Shown here: piece after piece, positions 7,644 through 14,797 of the stretch
Position numbering within the stretch: position 1 is the stretch's first letter
Layout of the letters: each line of letters starts with the position of its first letter
Source: a virus
DNA: 33,757 bases
Direction: 5' to 3' (one strand)
Virus record (IMG/VR): IMGVR_UViG_3300021952_000023
Location: 1-33,757 of that record
Translations under genes and position numbers: made by a program
The notes under the pieces: model-generated
What the model was told of the DNA's origin: nothing
The model's input: only the letters and a program-made list of their open reading frames with translations
Database searches by the model: none

Positions 7644-7942
7644 CGGATGTTAATCGGTTTGCAATAGATGTCGCCACCGCTGGACACTTGGATCGCGCTC
7701 ACGCGCCAAGGTGCGCCAGAACCAGGCTCCAAATAAAACGGGATCGGGGTGTAAGCCGGGATCGGGGTGCTGGCAGTCGTTGCCGTTGCGCCCACGCCCA
7801 CTGCCACGTAACAAGGGGTCGTTGCCCACACCATCACGCCTTCAGGGCCAGGGTTCCAAGTGGAGGTGCTGCCAGCCGTGCCGGTGTACGACACCGTACG
7901 ACCGGGAAAATCACCATCAGCTAGTGGTCTGAGAAGTTCCAT
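7640..7942 (-). CDS. Hypothetical virion-type protein (100 aa)
   Basis: The 100-aa protein (MELLRPLADGDFPGRTVSYT...) is rich in Pro, Gly, Thr and Val with alternating beta-strand-like hydrophobics and no charged core. A GGAG ribosome binding site lies just before the ATG. It sits between the 121-aa helical gene and the tailspike block and overlaps the 54-aa gene by four bases. Composition and place in the late operon suggest a small head-tail or decoration protein. I do not recognise a family. Confidence 0.65.
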   Translation of the reverse strand: MELLRPLADGDFPGRTVSYTGTAGSTSTWNPGPEGVMVWATTPCYVAVGVGATATTASTPIPAYTPIPFYLEPGSGAPWRVSAIQVSSGGDIYCKPINIR

Positions 7943-7951
7943 GTTGGCTCC

Positions 7952-8317
7952 TTATGCCAAGAATTTGAGCTTGTACAGCGTGCGCAGATAAACCTCAACG
8001 ATATTATCAATCAACTGCTGCAAAGAAGTGTCGGTCTTTTCGCACACATCGTATCGCATCTTTTCGATTTCAGCGAGCGAATCTTCCAAGAATTCGATGA
8101 TGTTAGTCGTTTTCTTCGCCGACATCAAGGAGATCGGGCCAATCAGGCCGTGCCGCCCTTGATAGGCCTCGGCAAAGTCGTCTGCCGCGCCAATGATGCG
8201 GTCATAGAAGATGTTGAGCGCCACATGCTTGCTGTAGCTGCGAGTGTTCAGGTGGACCGAGTGGGCCACGTCACGGGCCAAAAACAGCGTGCCTATAAAG
8301 TCAGCAGCAGTGCTCAT
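7952..8317 (-). CDS. All-helical small protein (121 aa), possibly DUF5856/ferritin-like fold
   Basis: The 121-aa protein appears to be made of four long helices (about 4-20, 25-50, 65-95, 98-120), with His, Glu and Asp in the first two (ARDVAHSVHLNTRSYSKHVALNIFYDRIIGAADDFAEAYQG). The arrangement recalls the four-helix ferritin/Dps-like proteins sometimes encoded beside phage portal genes and labelled DUF5856; I make that link by eye with low certainty. The start codon overlaps the portal stop (TAATG), so it is translationally coupled to the portal. It could be a minor head protein. Confidence 0.65.
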   Translation of the reverse strand: MSTAADFIGTLFLARDVAHSVHLNTRSYSKHVALNIFYDRIIGAADDFAEAYQGRHGLIGPISLMSAKKTTNIIEFLEDSLAEIEKMRYDVCEKTDTSLQQLIDNIVEVYLRTLYKLKFLA

Positions 8318-10506
8318 TACATCATTCCTTCAGGTTGTGCGGGTGCGCCGGCTGTCGGGCCCGGCTCGGCCATCATCGGTGCGCGCAGCGCCCCTTCGCC
8401 CGGCACCAGGTCGCCCGTGTCGATGGCGGCGTGAATCGTGCCCATGACGATGTCTTGAATCTGCTCTGGCGACATGCTGGCCTGCACCGCGCTGATACGC
8501 TTGGTTTCAGCGTCGTAGGCCTTGACCTGCGCCTCAAAGCTCTTAATCATCAGGTCACGCGACTCCATCGAGCTCTGGACGTTCTGGAGCATGTTGTACA
8601 TCTGCTCCATCTCGGCGGCCATGGCCTGAATCTGTTGGTTGGCCGCTTGCAGTGCCGGATCGTCTTGATCTTCCAGCAGTTTGGGGTCAATCATCTTCTT
8701 CAGACGGGCTGCCAGCTCATCAGCGCCCGGCCAGTCCATGTTCTTGACGAACAGGTCGCCTGCTGCGCTCCACAAGGCCGGGTTGCCTTGCAGAATCTGG
8801 CTCATGGCGTCCATGGCTTCCTGACGCTTGGTCAGGTAGCTCGGTCCGGTCGTCACGATCACGTCGTACTTGCCCACGCCGGGGTTGTAGACCTTCTCAA
8901 TGACAATACCGCGCTCGTCGCGAATCTCACGCACGGGCATCGGCTGGGTCGGGTCGATCTTGGCCATGCTGGCCTCGCCGTCCACGCCAATGATGCGGGC
9001 AATACGCTGGGTGTCGTAAATCTTGGGGATCAGGTCCACCAACTGGCGCCCAATGTGGCGGATGGCGCGGGCCAGGTTGTCCACGAAGTGGTACGTTCCG
9101 ACGTCGGCCTGGCGCTCGCGCGCCAAAATAGCACGACCTGAGCGCTCGTTGCTTGTGGCCCCGAGGCTTGAGTCGTACTGGCCCGTTGAGGCCTTGATGT
9201 CGTCAGCAGCGCCCATTTTGGCCTGAATGAGGCCCGTTTGAGGCAGGGGTGGAGGCGCACGCTGGGGCAGCGGCAAAACGTTGCCGGCGCCGTCTGTAAC
9301 ATCTGGATTGACCTCCAAATACGGCCAGTTGGTCGTGTTGGCGGTCTTCCACTGCGTCTCGTAGCCCTCGAACTGGCCGCCGTAGCCAATAAAGGGGGCT
9401 TTGGGGGCCAAGGCCAGCATCTCTGCCTCTTGGCTCACCCAGTAGTTGTACATGCGCTGGGCGTCTTTGGCGTTGCGCACCAAGCCGCTGATGAAAATGC
9501 GGCCGTCGACCTCGAACTCGTTGCCGATCACACGAACGACGGGGATAAACTTGCCCGCCCAGTCGGTGCTCTCAAGAATGTCGTAGCCGTTGATTTTGCA
9601 CCACTTGACCTGCTTGACATCGACCTCGCGCTTGCGCAGCGGCTTGCCATAGATGGTCTTCAAGTTTTTGTCTTCCGGCGTGCCGGCATAAACGGCCATG
9701 TTGCCCGGGTACAAGTGCAGCGTGCGCTTGGTGTTTTCGTAATAGTAGTAATCGGCGATGCGGACCGTGTTCTCGTTGATCCACTGGCTGATGCCTTGGT
9801 CGCCTACGCCAAGCGTTTCCATTGTCGAGATAGGCGTGGCGTTGGGGAAGCGCTCCTCATATTCGCGGTGCGTGATGTCTTCCGTCACGAAGCACCACTG
9901 CGCATCGGCCCCGCATGGGTCTTGGATCAGCGGGTCCATGTAAACGCTGAAGCTGTTGCGGATGCGTCCGATCTTCAGGTCTTGGTTGAACGTGTTGTCG
10001 TCGCAGTACTCGGTCAGAATGCGGATGTAACCTTCGCCGTAGGTCACCTGGTTCTCGCAGGCGGTGTCGTAGGCCACGTCAGCGTCGCTGATGTACTCGA
10101 TGTGACGGATCATGCCATCAAACACCTCGGCCACGGCCACGTCGGCGTTGTCGTCGGCCGGAATCACCTTGGCCGAGGGCCGGTTCTGGCGCTGGTCGTT
10201 CGTCACCTGACGGACGTGCTGCGGCAGCTTGTTGATTGTCAGGCAGGGGCGGGCGTTAATTGTCTGGCCTTGCACTGCACCGCGGGTAGCCAGCACGTCG
10301 GCGGGCCACTGCCACTGGTTGTCGGGCGAGCCTGCCATGAAGCGCAGGTCGTCGAGCTCATCCTCGCGGCTTTCGGACGTGGCCGAGATGGCCATGGTCA
10401 TGCGCGAGCGCGCCAGTGCCAGGATGTCTGCGTCGCTTTTATCTCTGGCCGACCCACCGACAGCAACGGCGGCTGCGGCGTTGATGCCGGTGTAGTCTGT
10501 TGCCAT
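8317..10506 (-). CDS. Portal protein, P22 gp1-like
   Basis: The 729-aa protein matches the size and N-terminal motifs of P22-type portals: RPCLTINKLPQHVRQVTNDQRQNRPSAKVIPADD (about 86-120), then DGMIRHIEYISDADVAYDTACENQVTYGEGYIRI, YMDPLIQDP and WCFVTEDITHREYEERFP. The C-terminal third carries a long helical/coiled-coil segment (QAANQQIQAMAAEMEQMYNM...) equivalent to the portal barrel, then a Pro/Gly-rich tail. Twelve copies would form the DNA entry ring and terminase docking site. Start ATG follows the 60-aa gene closely. It lies downstream of terL and the small basic genes. Confidence 0.95.
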   Translation of the reverse strand: MATDYTGINAAAAVAVGGSARDKSDADILALARSRMTMAISATSESREDELDDLRFMAGSPDNQWQWPADVLATRGAVQGQTINARPCLTINKLPQHVRQVTNDQRQNRPSAKVIPADDNADVAVAEVFDGMIRHIEYISDADVAYDTACENQVTYGEGYIRILTEYCDDNTFNQDLKIGRIRNSFSVYMDPLIQDPCGADAQWCFVTEDITHREYEERFPNATPISTMETLGVGDQGISQWINENTVRIADYYYYENTKRTLHLYPGNMAVYAGTPEDKNLKTIYGKPLRKREVDVKQVKWCKINGYDILESTDWAGKFIPVVRVIGNEFEVDGRIFISGLVRNAKDAQRMYNYWVSQEAEMLALAPKAPFIGYGGQFEGYETQWKTANTTNWPYLEVNPDVTDGAGNVLPLPQRAPPPLPQTGLIQAKMGAADDIKASTGQYDSSLGATSNERSGRAILARERQADVGTYHFVDNLARAIRHIGRQLVDLIPKIYDTQRIARIIGVDGEASMAKIDPTQPMPVREIRDERGIVIEKVYNPGVGKYDVIVTTGPSYLTKRQEAMDAMSQILQGNPALWSAAGDLFVKNMDWPGADELAARLKKMIDPKLLEDQDDPALQAANQQIQAMAAEMEQMYNMLQNVQSSMESRDLMIKSFEAQVKAYDAETKRISAVQASMSPEQIQDIVMGTIHAAIDTGDLVPGEGALRAPMMAEPGPTAGAPAQPEGMM

Positions 10507-10509
10507 GGC

Positions 10510-10692
10510 TTACTTGATCTTGCTCAAAACTTTGGCAACGGTTGCTTTCACGTTGACCGAGCCATCGTTGCAACCCTTGAGGCCGGCCATCATGCCAGCG
10601 TTGGTGGGTGTATTGCGTGCGGGCATGCCAGCACCAGACATCTTGGGCTCGCGAGCGTTCAGCTTGCTGATGGGTTCGAGATGTTTGCTCAT
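10510..10692 (-). CDS. Small basic hypothetical protein (60 aa)
   Basis: The 60-aa product (MSKHLEPISKLNAREPKMSG...) is Lys/Ala/Gly/Met-rich and ends in a basic helix (NVKATVAKVLSKIK). It overlaps the upstream 71-aa gene by four bases and ends three bases before the portal start, so it belongs to a tightly coupled terL-to-portal operon. Function is unknown; basic charge and position allow a role in packaging or head DNA organisation, which is speculation. Confidence 0.65.
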   Translation of the reverse strand: MSKHLEPISKLNAREPKMSGAGMPARNTPTNAGMMAGLKGCNDGSVNVKATVAKVLSKIK

Positions 10693-10904
10693 TTTTTGCC
10701 TTTCGTACCGAGGATTTTGTTGGCCTTGGCGTCGATTTTAGCCTTGGCGGACGGGGACAGGTTGCCAGCCTTGACTTGTTGGGTGGCGCGGGCCTTGGCG
10801 TTGGCTGCGTGAGCTTTGTCGGGCATCGGATACGCGCGCTTGCCGGGCATACCGAACTCAGACTTGGGCATTTCCTTGCGGGCTTTGGTGGTCAACTTGC
10901 TCAT
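10689..10904 (-). CDS. Small basic protein (71 aa), DUF6582-like
   Basis: The sequence (FGMPGKRAYPMPDKAHAANAKARATQQVKAG and SAKAKIDAKANKILG) strongly resembles the small Lys/Ala-rich proteins called DUF6582, known from phages and mobile elements: a conserved PG-K-R-x-YP-x-x-DK-x-HA-x-NA core and a basic helical tail. The function of the family is not established to my knowledge. Start and stop overlap both neighbours (ATGA), supporting translation. Estimated strongly positive charge suggests nucleic-acid contact. Confidence 0.72.
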   Translation of the reverse strand: MSKLTTKARKEMPKSEFGMPGKRAYPMPDKAHAANAKARATQQVKAGNLSPSAKAKIDAKANKILGTKGKK

Positions 10905-11053
10905 TTCTTGCCTTTCGCTGCGGGCTTGCTGGAAGCCGCACGTTTGGTGGCGTAGGCGATGGCCACGGCCTGTTTGACGGGCTTGCCGGCGTTGACTTCA
11001 GCCTTCACGTTCTTGCGAAAGGCCTCTTTGCTGGCGCTTTTAACGAGTGGCAT
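10901..11053 (-). CDS. Small basic hypothetical protein (50 aa)
   Basis: This 50-aa gene starts MPLVKSASKEAFRKNVKAEV and contains NAGKPVKQAVAIAYATKR, a motif I recognise from many tiny phage-encoded proteins located near terminase and portal genes. It is overwhelmingly Lys/Ala. Its TGA overlaps the ATG of the 71-aa gene, and it starts two bases before the stop of the next upstream gene, so it is clearly part of the operon. No biochemical role is known to me. Confidence 0.7.
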   Translation of the reverse strand: MPLVKSASKEAFRKNVKAEVNAGKPVKQAVAIAYATKRAASSKPAAKGKK

Positions 11054-11055
11054 GG

Positions 11056-11211
11056 TCACTTGCCTTTCTTGGTCGTCTTGGCCGATTCTTTGAACGCCTT
11101 GGCCGTCGGTGCGCCCTTGGTGCCTGGCTTGCGCATCTTCTCGCCGCTGCCAGCTTTGATGCGCTCTTGCTTGGCGTGAATGTTAGCGTAAAGTCCGGGC
11201 TTTGTGGCCAT
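11056..11211 (-). CDS. Small basic hypothetical protein (51 aa)
   Basis: The 51-aa product reads MATKPGLYANIHAKQERIKA, then GSGEKMRKPGTKGAPTAKAF and a Lys-rich end. The GLYANIHAK-x-ERI and SGEKMRKPG-x-KGAP motifs recur in small proteins next to terminase genes of Burkholderiales and other phages. The gene fits exactly between the 50-aa and 86-aa genes with two-base gaps. It is one of five consecutive basic mini-proteins between terL and portal. Function unknown. Confidence 0.7.
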   Translation of the reverse strand: MATKPGLYANIHAKQERIKAGSGEKMRKPGTKGAPTAKAFKESAKTTKKGK

Positions 11212-11213
11212 GA

Positions 11214-11474
11214 TTAGCACTTCCAACGTTTAAGTGATGCTTTGGCGCGTTCAGCGTCGCCCTTGGCGTTCTTGACCACACCTTCCATGCGGGCACAAAA
11301 CGAGGCTTTTCGCCCTGCATCGGCCTTGGTTTTCGGGTTCGGGGCGGGCGCCTTCAAGTTTGAGCCAGTTTCGCGATTGTATTTCTCGCGCCCTTTGGCG
11401 GTCAAGCCCGCGCCTTTGCTGACTGGGAGCTTTTCTCCGCGTCCAACGCTCAGCGATACGCCTTTTTTAGCCAT
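11214..11474 (-). CDS. Small basic protein (86 aa), DUF6321-like
   Basis: The ATG at 11474 overlaps the terL stop (TGATG), so I prefer it to an upstream in-frame TTG at 11489. The 86-aa protein contains VGRGEKLPVSKGAGLTAKGR, YNRETGSNLKAPAPNPKTKA and RKASFCARMEG, the ordered motifs of the small family known as DUF6321, with a Cys in the conserved SFCARM box. It is strongly basic and ends KASLKRWKC. The family's function is unestablished; position between terL and portal is typical. Confidence 0.75.
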   Translation of the reverse strand: MAKKGVSLSVGRGEKLPVSKGAGLTAKGREKYNRETGSNLKAPAPNPKTKADAGRKASFCARMEGVVKNAKGDAERAKASLKRWKC

Positions 11475-13000
11475 CACGCCCCCATCCAATTTGTTGAAAT
11501 GCTGTTTGACCCATACGAGCGGGCCACGCGAGTCGGTTCGCGGTACTCACGGTGCGCCACGGGGAACGCAAACGTCACCGCGATGGCGTCTGCTGCGTCC
11601 GGCGAGGCTAAACCGCGAGCTTTCATGTCTTTTTTGCTCTCCAAAAAGATTGTGCCACGCGAATCGGGCTTCATCATAGGCGAAATTAGATCAGTTTTCA
11701 GAAATCTGTCAAGCGGCACGCTGGCTGACTTCAGCCACTCCCGCATATCGCCCCACATTTCCGCCCGCTTGTTGCCGTACATGATGGGGTTCTTGGCCTT
11801 GTTGCCGAAGTTGACGCCCCTGATCTTGTACCGCTGCTCTTTGAGCCGATCCACGATGCCGGCCCCCAGGCCGCCCTCGTCGATCACGACCAGCGCCGGC
11901 TTGTATTCCTCGATCACGTCGATCACATGGCCCACGACCGTCATCGTGTCGTCGCCTCGGTGGCGCAGCAACTTCACTATGTCGCGCCCCTGCCTGATCG
12001 CAATGACCGTCGCGTCCGCCCCGAAGCGTGCTGGGTCCACGCCCACCACGATGGGCGCTGAGTCGTCCTTGTACTTGGGTCTGGTCATTGCGTCGTCCAC
12101 GATGCTGGCGCTGATGAACTGATCGTCGCCTTCGTCGGGGAACTGACCATAGACCTCGACGTGCGCTTGCGCGCTGTCGGGTCCGTATTCGTCAATGATC
12201 TGGTTGTAGACCGCTTTGTCGGTGCCCTCGACCGTGCGGGCGTCCACCACTTTGGTCTTCCAAAAGTCGCGCTTGCTGTTGAACGCCTCGTAGAAATACC
12301 CCGTGTTGCGACGCGGGTTGGAAAACGCCATCCAGAAACGGTTTGGCGTGTTCTCCGTAAAGAACCCGCTTGTTACCGCCCAAATGGCGTCGTCAATACC
12401 ACTGGCCTCATCAAAGATCACCATCACGCCGTCGAAGTTGTGCACGCCAGCGTAGGCGTCCGGGTTTTCCGCCGACCAGAGCCGCCCCTCGACCGACCAG
12501 TAGCGCGTGCCTTTCTTCAGGTCGCGCTCGACCAGCTCGGTCAGCCACTTCGCCGGCATCACTCTGGTGGCGCTCACCTCGAACCAATGGCTGTTGATTG
12601 CCATCGCCAGCCACTTTGTGATCTCGGCCCAGGTGATTGAGCGCAGCTGGTTCTCACTGTTGGCCGACACGATGGTCGTCGAGCCAATGCGGGTCGACAG
12701 CATCCAGATCGTGATCCAACTGACCAGCGCCGATTTGCCGATCCCGCGGCCAGATGAGACGGCCATGCGCAGCACGTCGAAGTCCAACTTGCCGCCGTTT
12801 TGTTTGATGTGGTCCGCGATCTGTTGCAGCACCTCGCGCTGCCACTTGCGCGGGCCTTGGAAATGTTCCAGTGGCGTGCCCGCCTGGCCCCACGGATAGG
12901 CGAACATCACGAACGCCAGTGGATTGTCCTTGAGCGTTGGCGCCCACAGGCGCGCCATCAACTCTTGTTCGTCTTCAGCGCTGTAGCGTGTGGTTTGCAT
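11474..13000 (-). CDS. terL: Terminase large subunit (packaging ATPase/nuclease)
   Basis: The 508-aa packaging motor has an N-terminal ATPase with Walker A at 83-91 (SGRGIGKSA), Walker B plus catalytic acid at 192-199 (VMVIFDEA) and a coupling motif region near FSNPRR (226-231). The C-terminal RNase H-like nuclease has conserved acids in GVDPARFGAD (D322), VVIDEGGLGAG (D374) and SPDAADA (about 467-472). Full length for the family. It translocates DNA into the prohead through the portal and cuts concatemers. The ATG lies inside terS (26-bp overlap), and its stop overlaps the 86-aa gene. Confidence 0.95.
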   Translation of the reverse strand: MQTTRYSAEDEQELMARLWAPTLKDNPLAFVMFAYPWGQAGTPLEHFQGPRKWQREVLQQIADHIKQNGGKLDFDVLRMAVSSGRGIGKSALVSWITIWMLSTRIGSTTIVSANSENQLRSITWAEITKWLAMAINSHWFEVSATRVMPAKWLTELVERDLKKGTRYWSVEGRLWSAENPDAYAGVHNFDGVMVIFDEASGIDDAIWAVTSGFFTENTPNRFWMAFSNPRRNTGYFYEAFNSKRDFWKTKVVDARTVEGTDKAVYNQIIDEYGPDSAQAHVEVYGQFPDEGDDQFISASIVDDAMTRPKYKDDSAPIVVGVDPARFGADATVIAIRQGRDIVKLLRHRGDDTMTVVGHVIDVIEEYKPALVVIDEGGLGAGIVDRLKEQRYKIRGVNFGNKAKNPIMYGNKRAEMWGDMREWLKSASVPLDRFLKTDLISPMMKPDSRGTIFLESKKDMKARGLASPDAADAIAVTFAFPVAHREYREPTRVARSYGSNSISTNWMGA

Positions 13001-13421
13001 GTGTTTGTGGCTCTAATATTTCTGACGCGTTTACGTCGATGACGTCCATGACGCGCTTTTGCGCCTCAGCGAGCGCCGCCGTGATGCTGATCTGTTGATT
13101 GACGTCCACCGATATGGCCTGCTTGGCCACCCAGCCGTGAGCGTGTTGCAAGATTGCCAGCGCTGCCTTGGCGTCGCCCGCCCTTGCGGCGGCGTGCAGC
13201 TGCTCACTGGCTTGTAGCTCTCCATCTGCCTTGCCTTTGAGTTCGGCCATTTGGGCCATTTGGTCAAGCTCTTTCAGTCGGTTGTACTCAACAGGAAGTA
13301 ATCCAGAAGCAAGAGCTAAAGCGTCTCCCTTGAGTCCGAGTTTGGCAGCGTCGTAGATGCGCTCCAACGTCGCCTCTGTGGCTTTTACTTCTCTGATGGT
13401 AAGAGGAAGACTTTTAAACAT
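12975..13421 (-). CDS. terS: Putative terminase small subunit
   Basis: The 148-aa protein lies directly upstream of and overlaps terL by 26 bp, the standard terS position. Its N-terminal third has a helix-turn-helix-like pattern (TLERIYDAAKLGLKGDALALASGLLPVEYNRLKEL, about 18-52). A central helical region (60-100) could form the oligomer ring. The C-terminus is a helix that may contact TerL. This matches the general domain plan of small terminases, which recognise the packaging site. Sequence families are diverse, so the call rests on position and the N-terminal helices. No clear ribosome binding site is visible before the ATG. Confidence 0.75.
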   Translation of the reverse strand: MFKSLPLTIREVKATEATLERIYDAAKLGLKGDALALASGLLPVEYNRLKELDQMAQMAELKGKADGELQASEQLHAAARAGDAKAALAILQHAHGWVAKQAISVDVNQQISITAALAEAQKRVMDVIDVNASEILEPQTHANHTLQR

Positions 13422-13510
13422 GTGTGCAGTTTAAGCCCGTGCGATTTTTTCTGGGTGACAAATTGACCTAAATGGCCCATTGCGCGAGTGTAAGGAAACT
13501 TTGAGCATTA

Positions 13511-13538
13511 TGCAAAAAAAAATTTTAAAGTTTTTGCA
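13511..13538. repeat. AT-rich inverted repeat upstream of terS
   Basis: TGCAAAAA and TTTTTGCA flank a 12-base A/T-rich centre, forming an 8-bp inverted repeat at 13511-13518 and 13531-13538. It abuts an extremely GC-rich block. It could be a DNA-unwinding element or an UP-like element for a leftward promoter (minus strand has GCATAAT just downstream). Confidence 0.5.
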
Positions 13539-13694
13539 ACCCCTCCGGCCCGGGCGCGGCCGGCCGCTCGGCCCTGCCCGGGCCCGCCAGCGCCGAGCCG
13601 ACGGCCGAGCGGCCGCCAGCGCGCAGCTCGAGCCGGACCGGCCGGCCGCGGCCAGCTGCGAGCGCTCGGCTGCCTGCGATCTGCTGGCGCTCGA

Positions 13695-13725
13695 GCCCTG
13701 GCGCTTTTTGCCCTGGCGCTTTTTT
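13695..13725. repeat. Tandem 15-bp repeat
   Basis: GCCCTGGCGCTTTTT occurs twice head to tail at 13695-13709 and 13710-13724. No gene covers it. Confidence 0.6.
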
Positions 13726-13790
13726 GTTCTTTGCATGGCCGAGGGCCCTTCGGCCAAGCTGCTGCACCTGGTCGGCCAAGCTGCCGGCCG

Positions 13791-14073
13791 GCTTTGGGTC
13801 AATTGGGTCATGGCCGCCAGCTGGCCAGCTTTGGGTTAATTGGGTCATGGCCAAGAGCTCGACCCAAAAAGCCGAAAAGAAAAGCCGGAACAAAGAAAAG
13901 GCAGCGCCCCGTGGGCGCTTTTCGTGGGGTCGCAATCGCACCGGCTTTAGGTCATTTAGGTCATTTGGCCATCGAAATAAAATCGCGCCGGCTCGACTGT
14001 CACAATTCAGATTATGAAATTACATATTTTCCTAGTTCAGACAAAAAGAATGACCTAATTGACCTAAACAAGC
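13791..14073. repeat. GGTCA repeat family with 9-bp internal period
   Basis: A composite element, GCTTT[G/A]GGT[C/T]A followed by two to three A/T bases and a second [G/A]GGTCA nine bases on, occurs at 13791-13815, 13828-13852 (24 of 25 bases identical to the first) and 13944-13970. An inverted copy lies at 14048-14073. Half-copies occur near 13463-13477 and, with an 11-bp period, at 14128-14144. The paired GGTCA cores suggest a binding site for a protein contacting adjacent helical turns. Confidence 0.7.
13903..13923 (+). terminator. Possible rho-independent terminator in control region
   Basis: AGCGCCC-CGT-GGGCGCT is a perfect 7-bp stem with a 3-base loop at 13903-13919, followed by TTT. 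Preceding A-rich sequence could make it work in both directions. It implies a short transcript in the gene-free region or insulates the divergent operons. Confidence 0.45.
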
Positions 14074-14195
14074 AAAAAGCTCAATGCTGCCAAGGCCTTG
14101 GCATTGGGTCACGTCACCACGTCGCCATGACCGAACCATGACCGAAACAACCCAAAAAACGACCCAAAAAAGCCACGCGCCAGCTGGCGAACGTG

Positions 14196-14252
14196 TTACC
14201 TGGTAGCAAATTACTTACGCGAAACTTACGCCGACCCGTTTACCTGGTAGCA
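14196..14252. repeat. Paired TTACCTGGTAGCA repeats with inner CTTACGC pair
   Basis: TTACCTGGTAGCA is repeated exactly at 14196-14208 and 14240-14252 (44 bp apart, about four helical turns). Each holds the near-palindrome TACC-T-GGTA. Between them CTTACGC occurs at 14214-14220 and 14225-14231 (11 bp apart). They lie just upstream of the plus-strand promoter, as expected for operator or activator sites. Confidence 0.65.
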
Positions 14253-14305
14253 CGCCGACCCAACAAAAAAACGAGCGCCGGCCCAAATTATTTTGCATTG
14301 GGGGC

Positions 14306-14336
14306 TTGTTGAGTGCCAAATAATCCCTTACATTAT
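14306..14336 (+). promoter_or_regulatory. Probable promoter of the GC-rich plus-strand operon
   Basis: Two overlapping readings fit: TTGAGT (14309-14314), 16 bp, CATTAT (14331-14336), or TTGTTG (14306-14311), 17 bp, TACATT (14329-14334). Both are moderate sigma70 matches. The box is AT-rich in GC-rich surroundings, and the first gene starts about 45 bp downstream. Confidence 0.5.
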
Positions 14337-14338
14337 CG

Positions 14339-14362
14339 ATGTCGGGCGATCGTGCCCGACGT
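14339..14362 (+). promoter_or_regulatory. Inverted repeat at the predicted transcription start
   Basis: GTCGGGC-GATCGT-GCCCGAC (14341-14360) is a perfect 7-bp inverted repeat, extendable by a G-U and an A-U pair. It starts at the expected +1 of the operon and has no following T-run, so it looks like a repressor operator or a protective 5' RNA hairpin rather than a terminator. Confidence 0.55.
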
Positions 14363-14382
14363 AAAAATGAAAGGGCAACACA

Positions 14383-14583
14383 ATGGAAACCATGCAAACC
14401 AAGTCGCTGCGCGACGTCAAGCCGGGCGAATACTTCAAGCGCAAACCCGACGCGCGCGCCGTGTTCGTGCGCGGCGCCTACGATCGCAGCTCGAAGCGCA
14501 TCGGCGCGACCGACTTCGACGACATCAATCGCGAGCTGTTCATTAAGCCCGACGCGATCGTGTTCGTCGGCTTCACTTTTTAA
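14383..14583 (+). CDS. Small hypothetical protein (66 aa), first gene of plus-strand operon
   Basis: The 66-aa protein reads METMQTKSLRDVKPGEYFKR and continues with RAVFVRGAYDRSSKRIGATDFDDI. LRDVKPGEYFKRKPDA-x-VFVRG-x-YDR looks like a compact beta-barrel-like phage protein seen elsewhere in early regions, but I have no function for it. An AAAGGG ribosome binding site lies seven bases before the ATG, and the leader GGGCAACACAATG is nearly repeated at the next gene. Charged and soluble, no membrane segment. It follows the predicted promoter and inverted repeat, so it is probably expressed early and strongly. Confidence 0.75.
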   Translation: METMQTKSLRDVKPGEYFKRKPDARAVFVRGAYDRSSKRIGATDFDDINRELFIKPDAIVFVGFTF

Positions 14584-14599
14584 TTTAAGGGGCAACACC

Positions 14600-14788
14600 A
14601 TGACCAAATCAGAACAGCGCGAAGTCGCCAAGATCAAGCAATTCCACGCGGCCGGGCTCGGCGTCGACTTTGTCGCGCGCGCCATGTCGGCGCTCATTCG
14701 CTCGGCCATGTCGAACCGGTCGAAAATCGAGCTCTCGCGCATCGCGGCCGATCTCGAGTGCCAGCGTCACCCTGAATTCCTTGTTTGA
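14600..14788 (+). CDS. Small hypothetical helical protein (62 aa)
   Basis: The gene starts at ATG 14600, seven bases after AAGGGG, which decides against longer upstream frames. The product (MTKSEQREVAKIKQFHAAGL...) is mostly helical: a charged first helix (2-18), a Val/Ala-rich second one (20-38) and a third (42-53) ending with QRHPEFLV. Size and helix pattern allow a DNA-binding or antirepressor-like mini-protein, but no motif is diagnostic. It lies 16 bp after the 66-aa gene and before a pair of intergenic hairpins. Confidence 0.7.
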   Translation: MTKSEQREVAKIKQFHAAGLGVDFVARAMSALIRSAMSNRSKIELSRIAADLECQRHPEFLV

Positions 14789-14797
14789 GCTCGGCGT

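Larger units (their letters stand above)
13422..14382. other. Gene-free control region, rich in repeats and palindromes
   Basis: This 961-bp stretch separates the divergent late (terS) and GC-rich plus-strand operons. Open frames across it are compositional artefacts (Pro/Arg/Ala-only proteins on both strands). It holds an AT-rich inverted repeat, a very GC-rich block (about 13540-13680), a family of GGTCA-based repeats in both orientations, a hairpin with T-run near 13903-13922, paired TTACCTGGTAGCA repeats, and a promoter with an inverted repeat at its right edge. It is a candidate replication, packaging or regulatory region. Confidence 0.7.

Noticed and set aside
9238-10812. 524-aa open frame on the plus strand opposite the portal gene
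   Set aside because: Antisense to clear portal motifs; His/Val/Leu/Gly-rich composition typical of a shadow frame, no recognisable domain.
11475-11489. Upstream TTG start for the 86-aa basic protein
   Set aside because: It adds only five residues, has no ribosome binding site advantage, and the ATG at 11474 overlaps the terL stop in the usual coupled way.
13478-13540. Promoter for terS (GCATAAT with TTGCAA upstream on the minus strand)
   Set aside because: The spacing between the possible -35 and -10 is about 21 bp, too long to call a sigma70 promoter with confidence.
13480-13839. 119-aa and similar frames over the gene-free region on both strands
   Set aside because: Arg/Pro/Ala-only composition produced by GC-rich DNA, no ribosome binding site, frames run through repeats.
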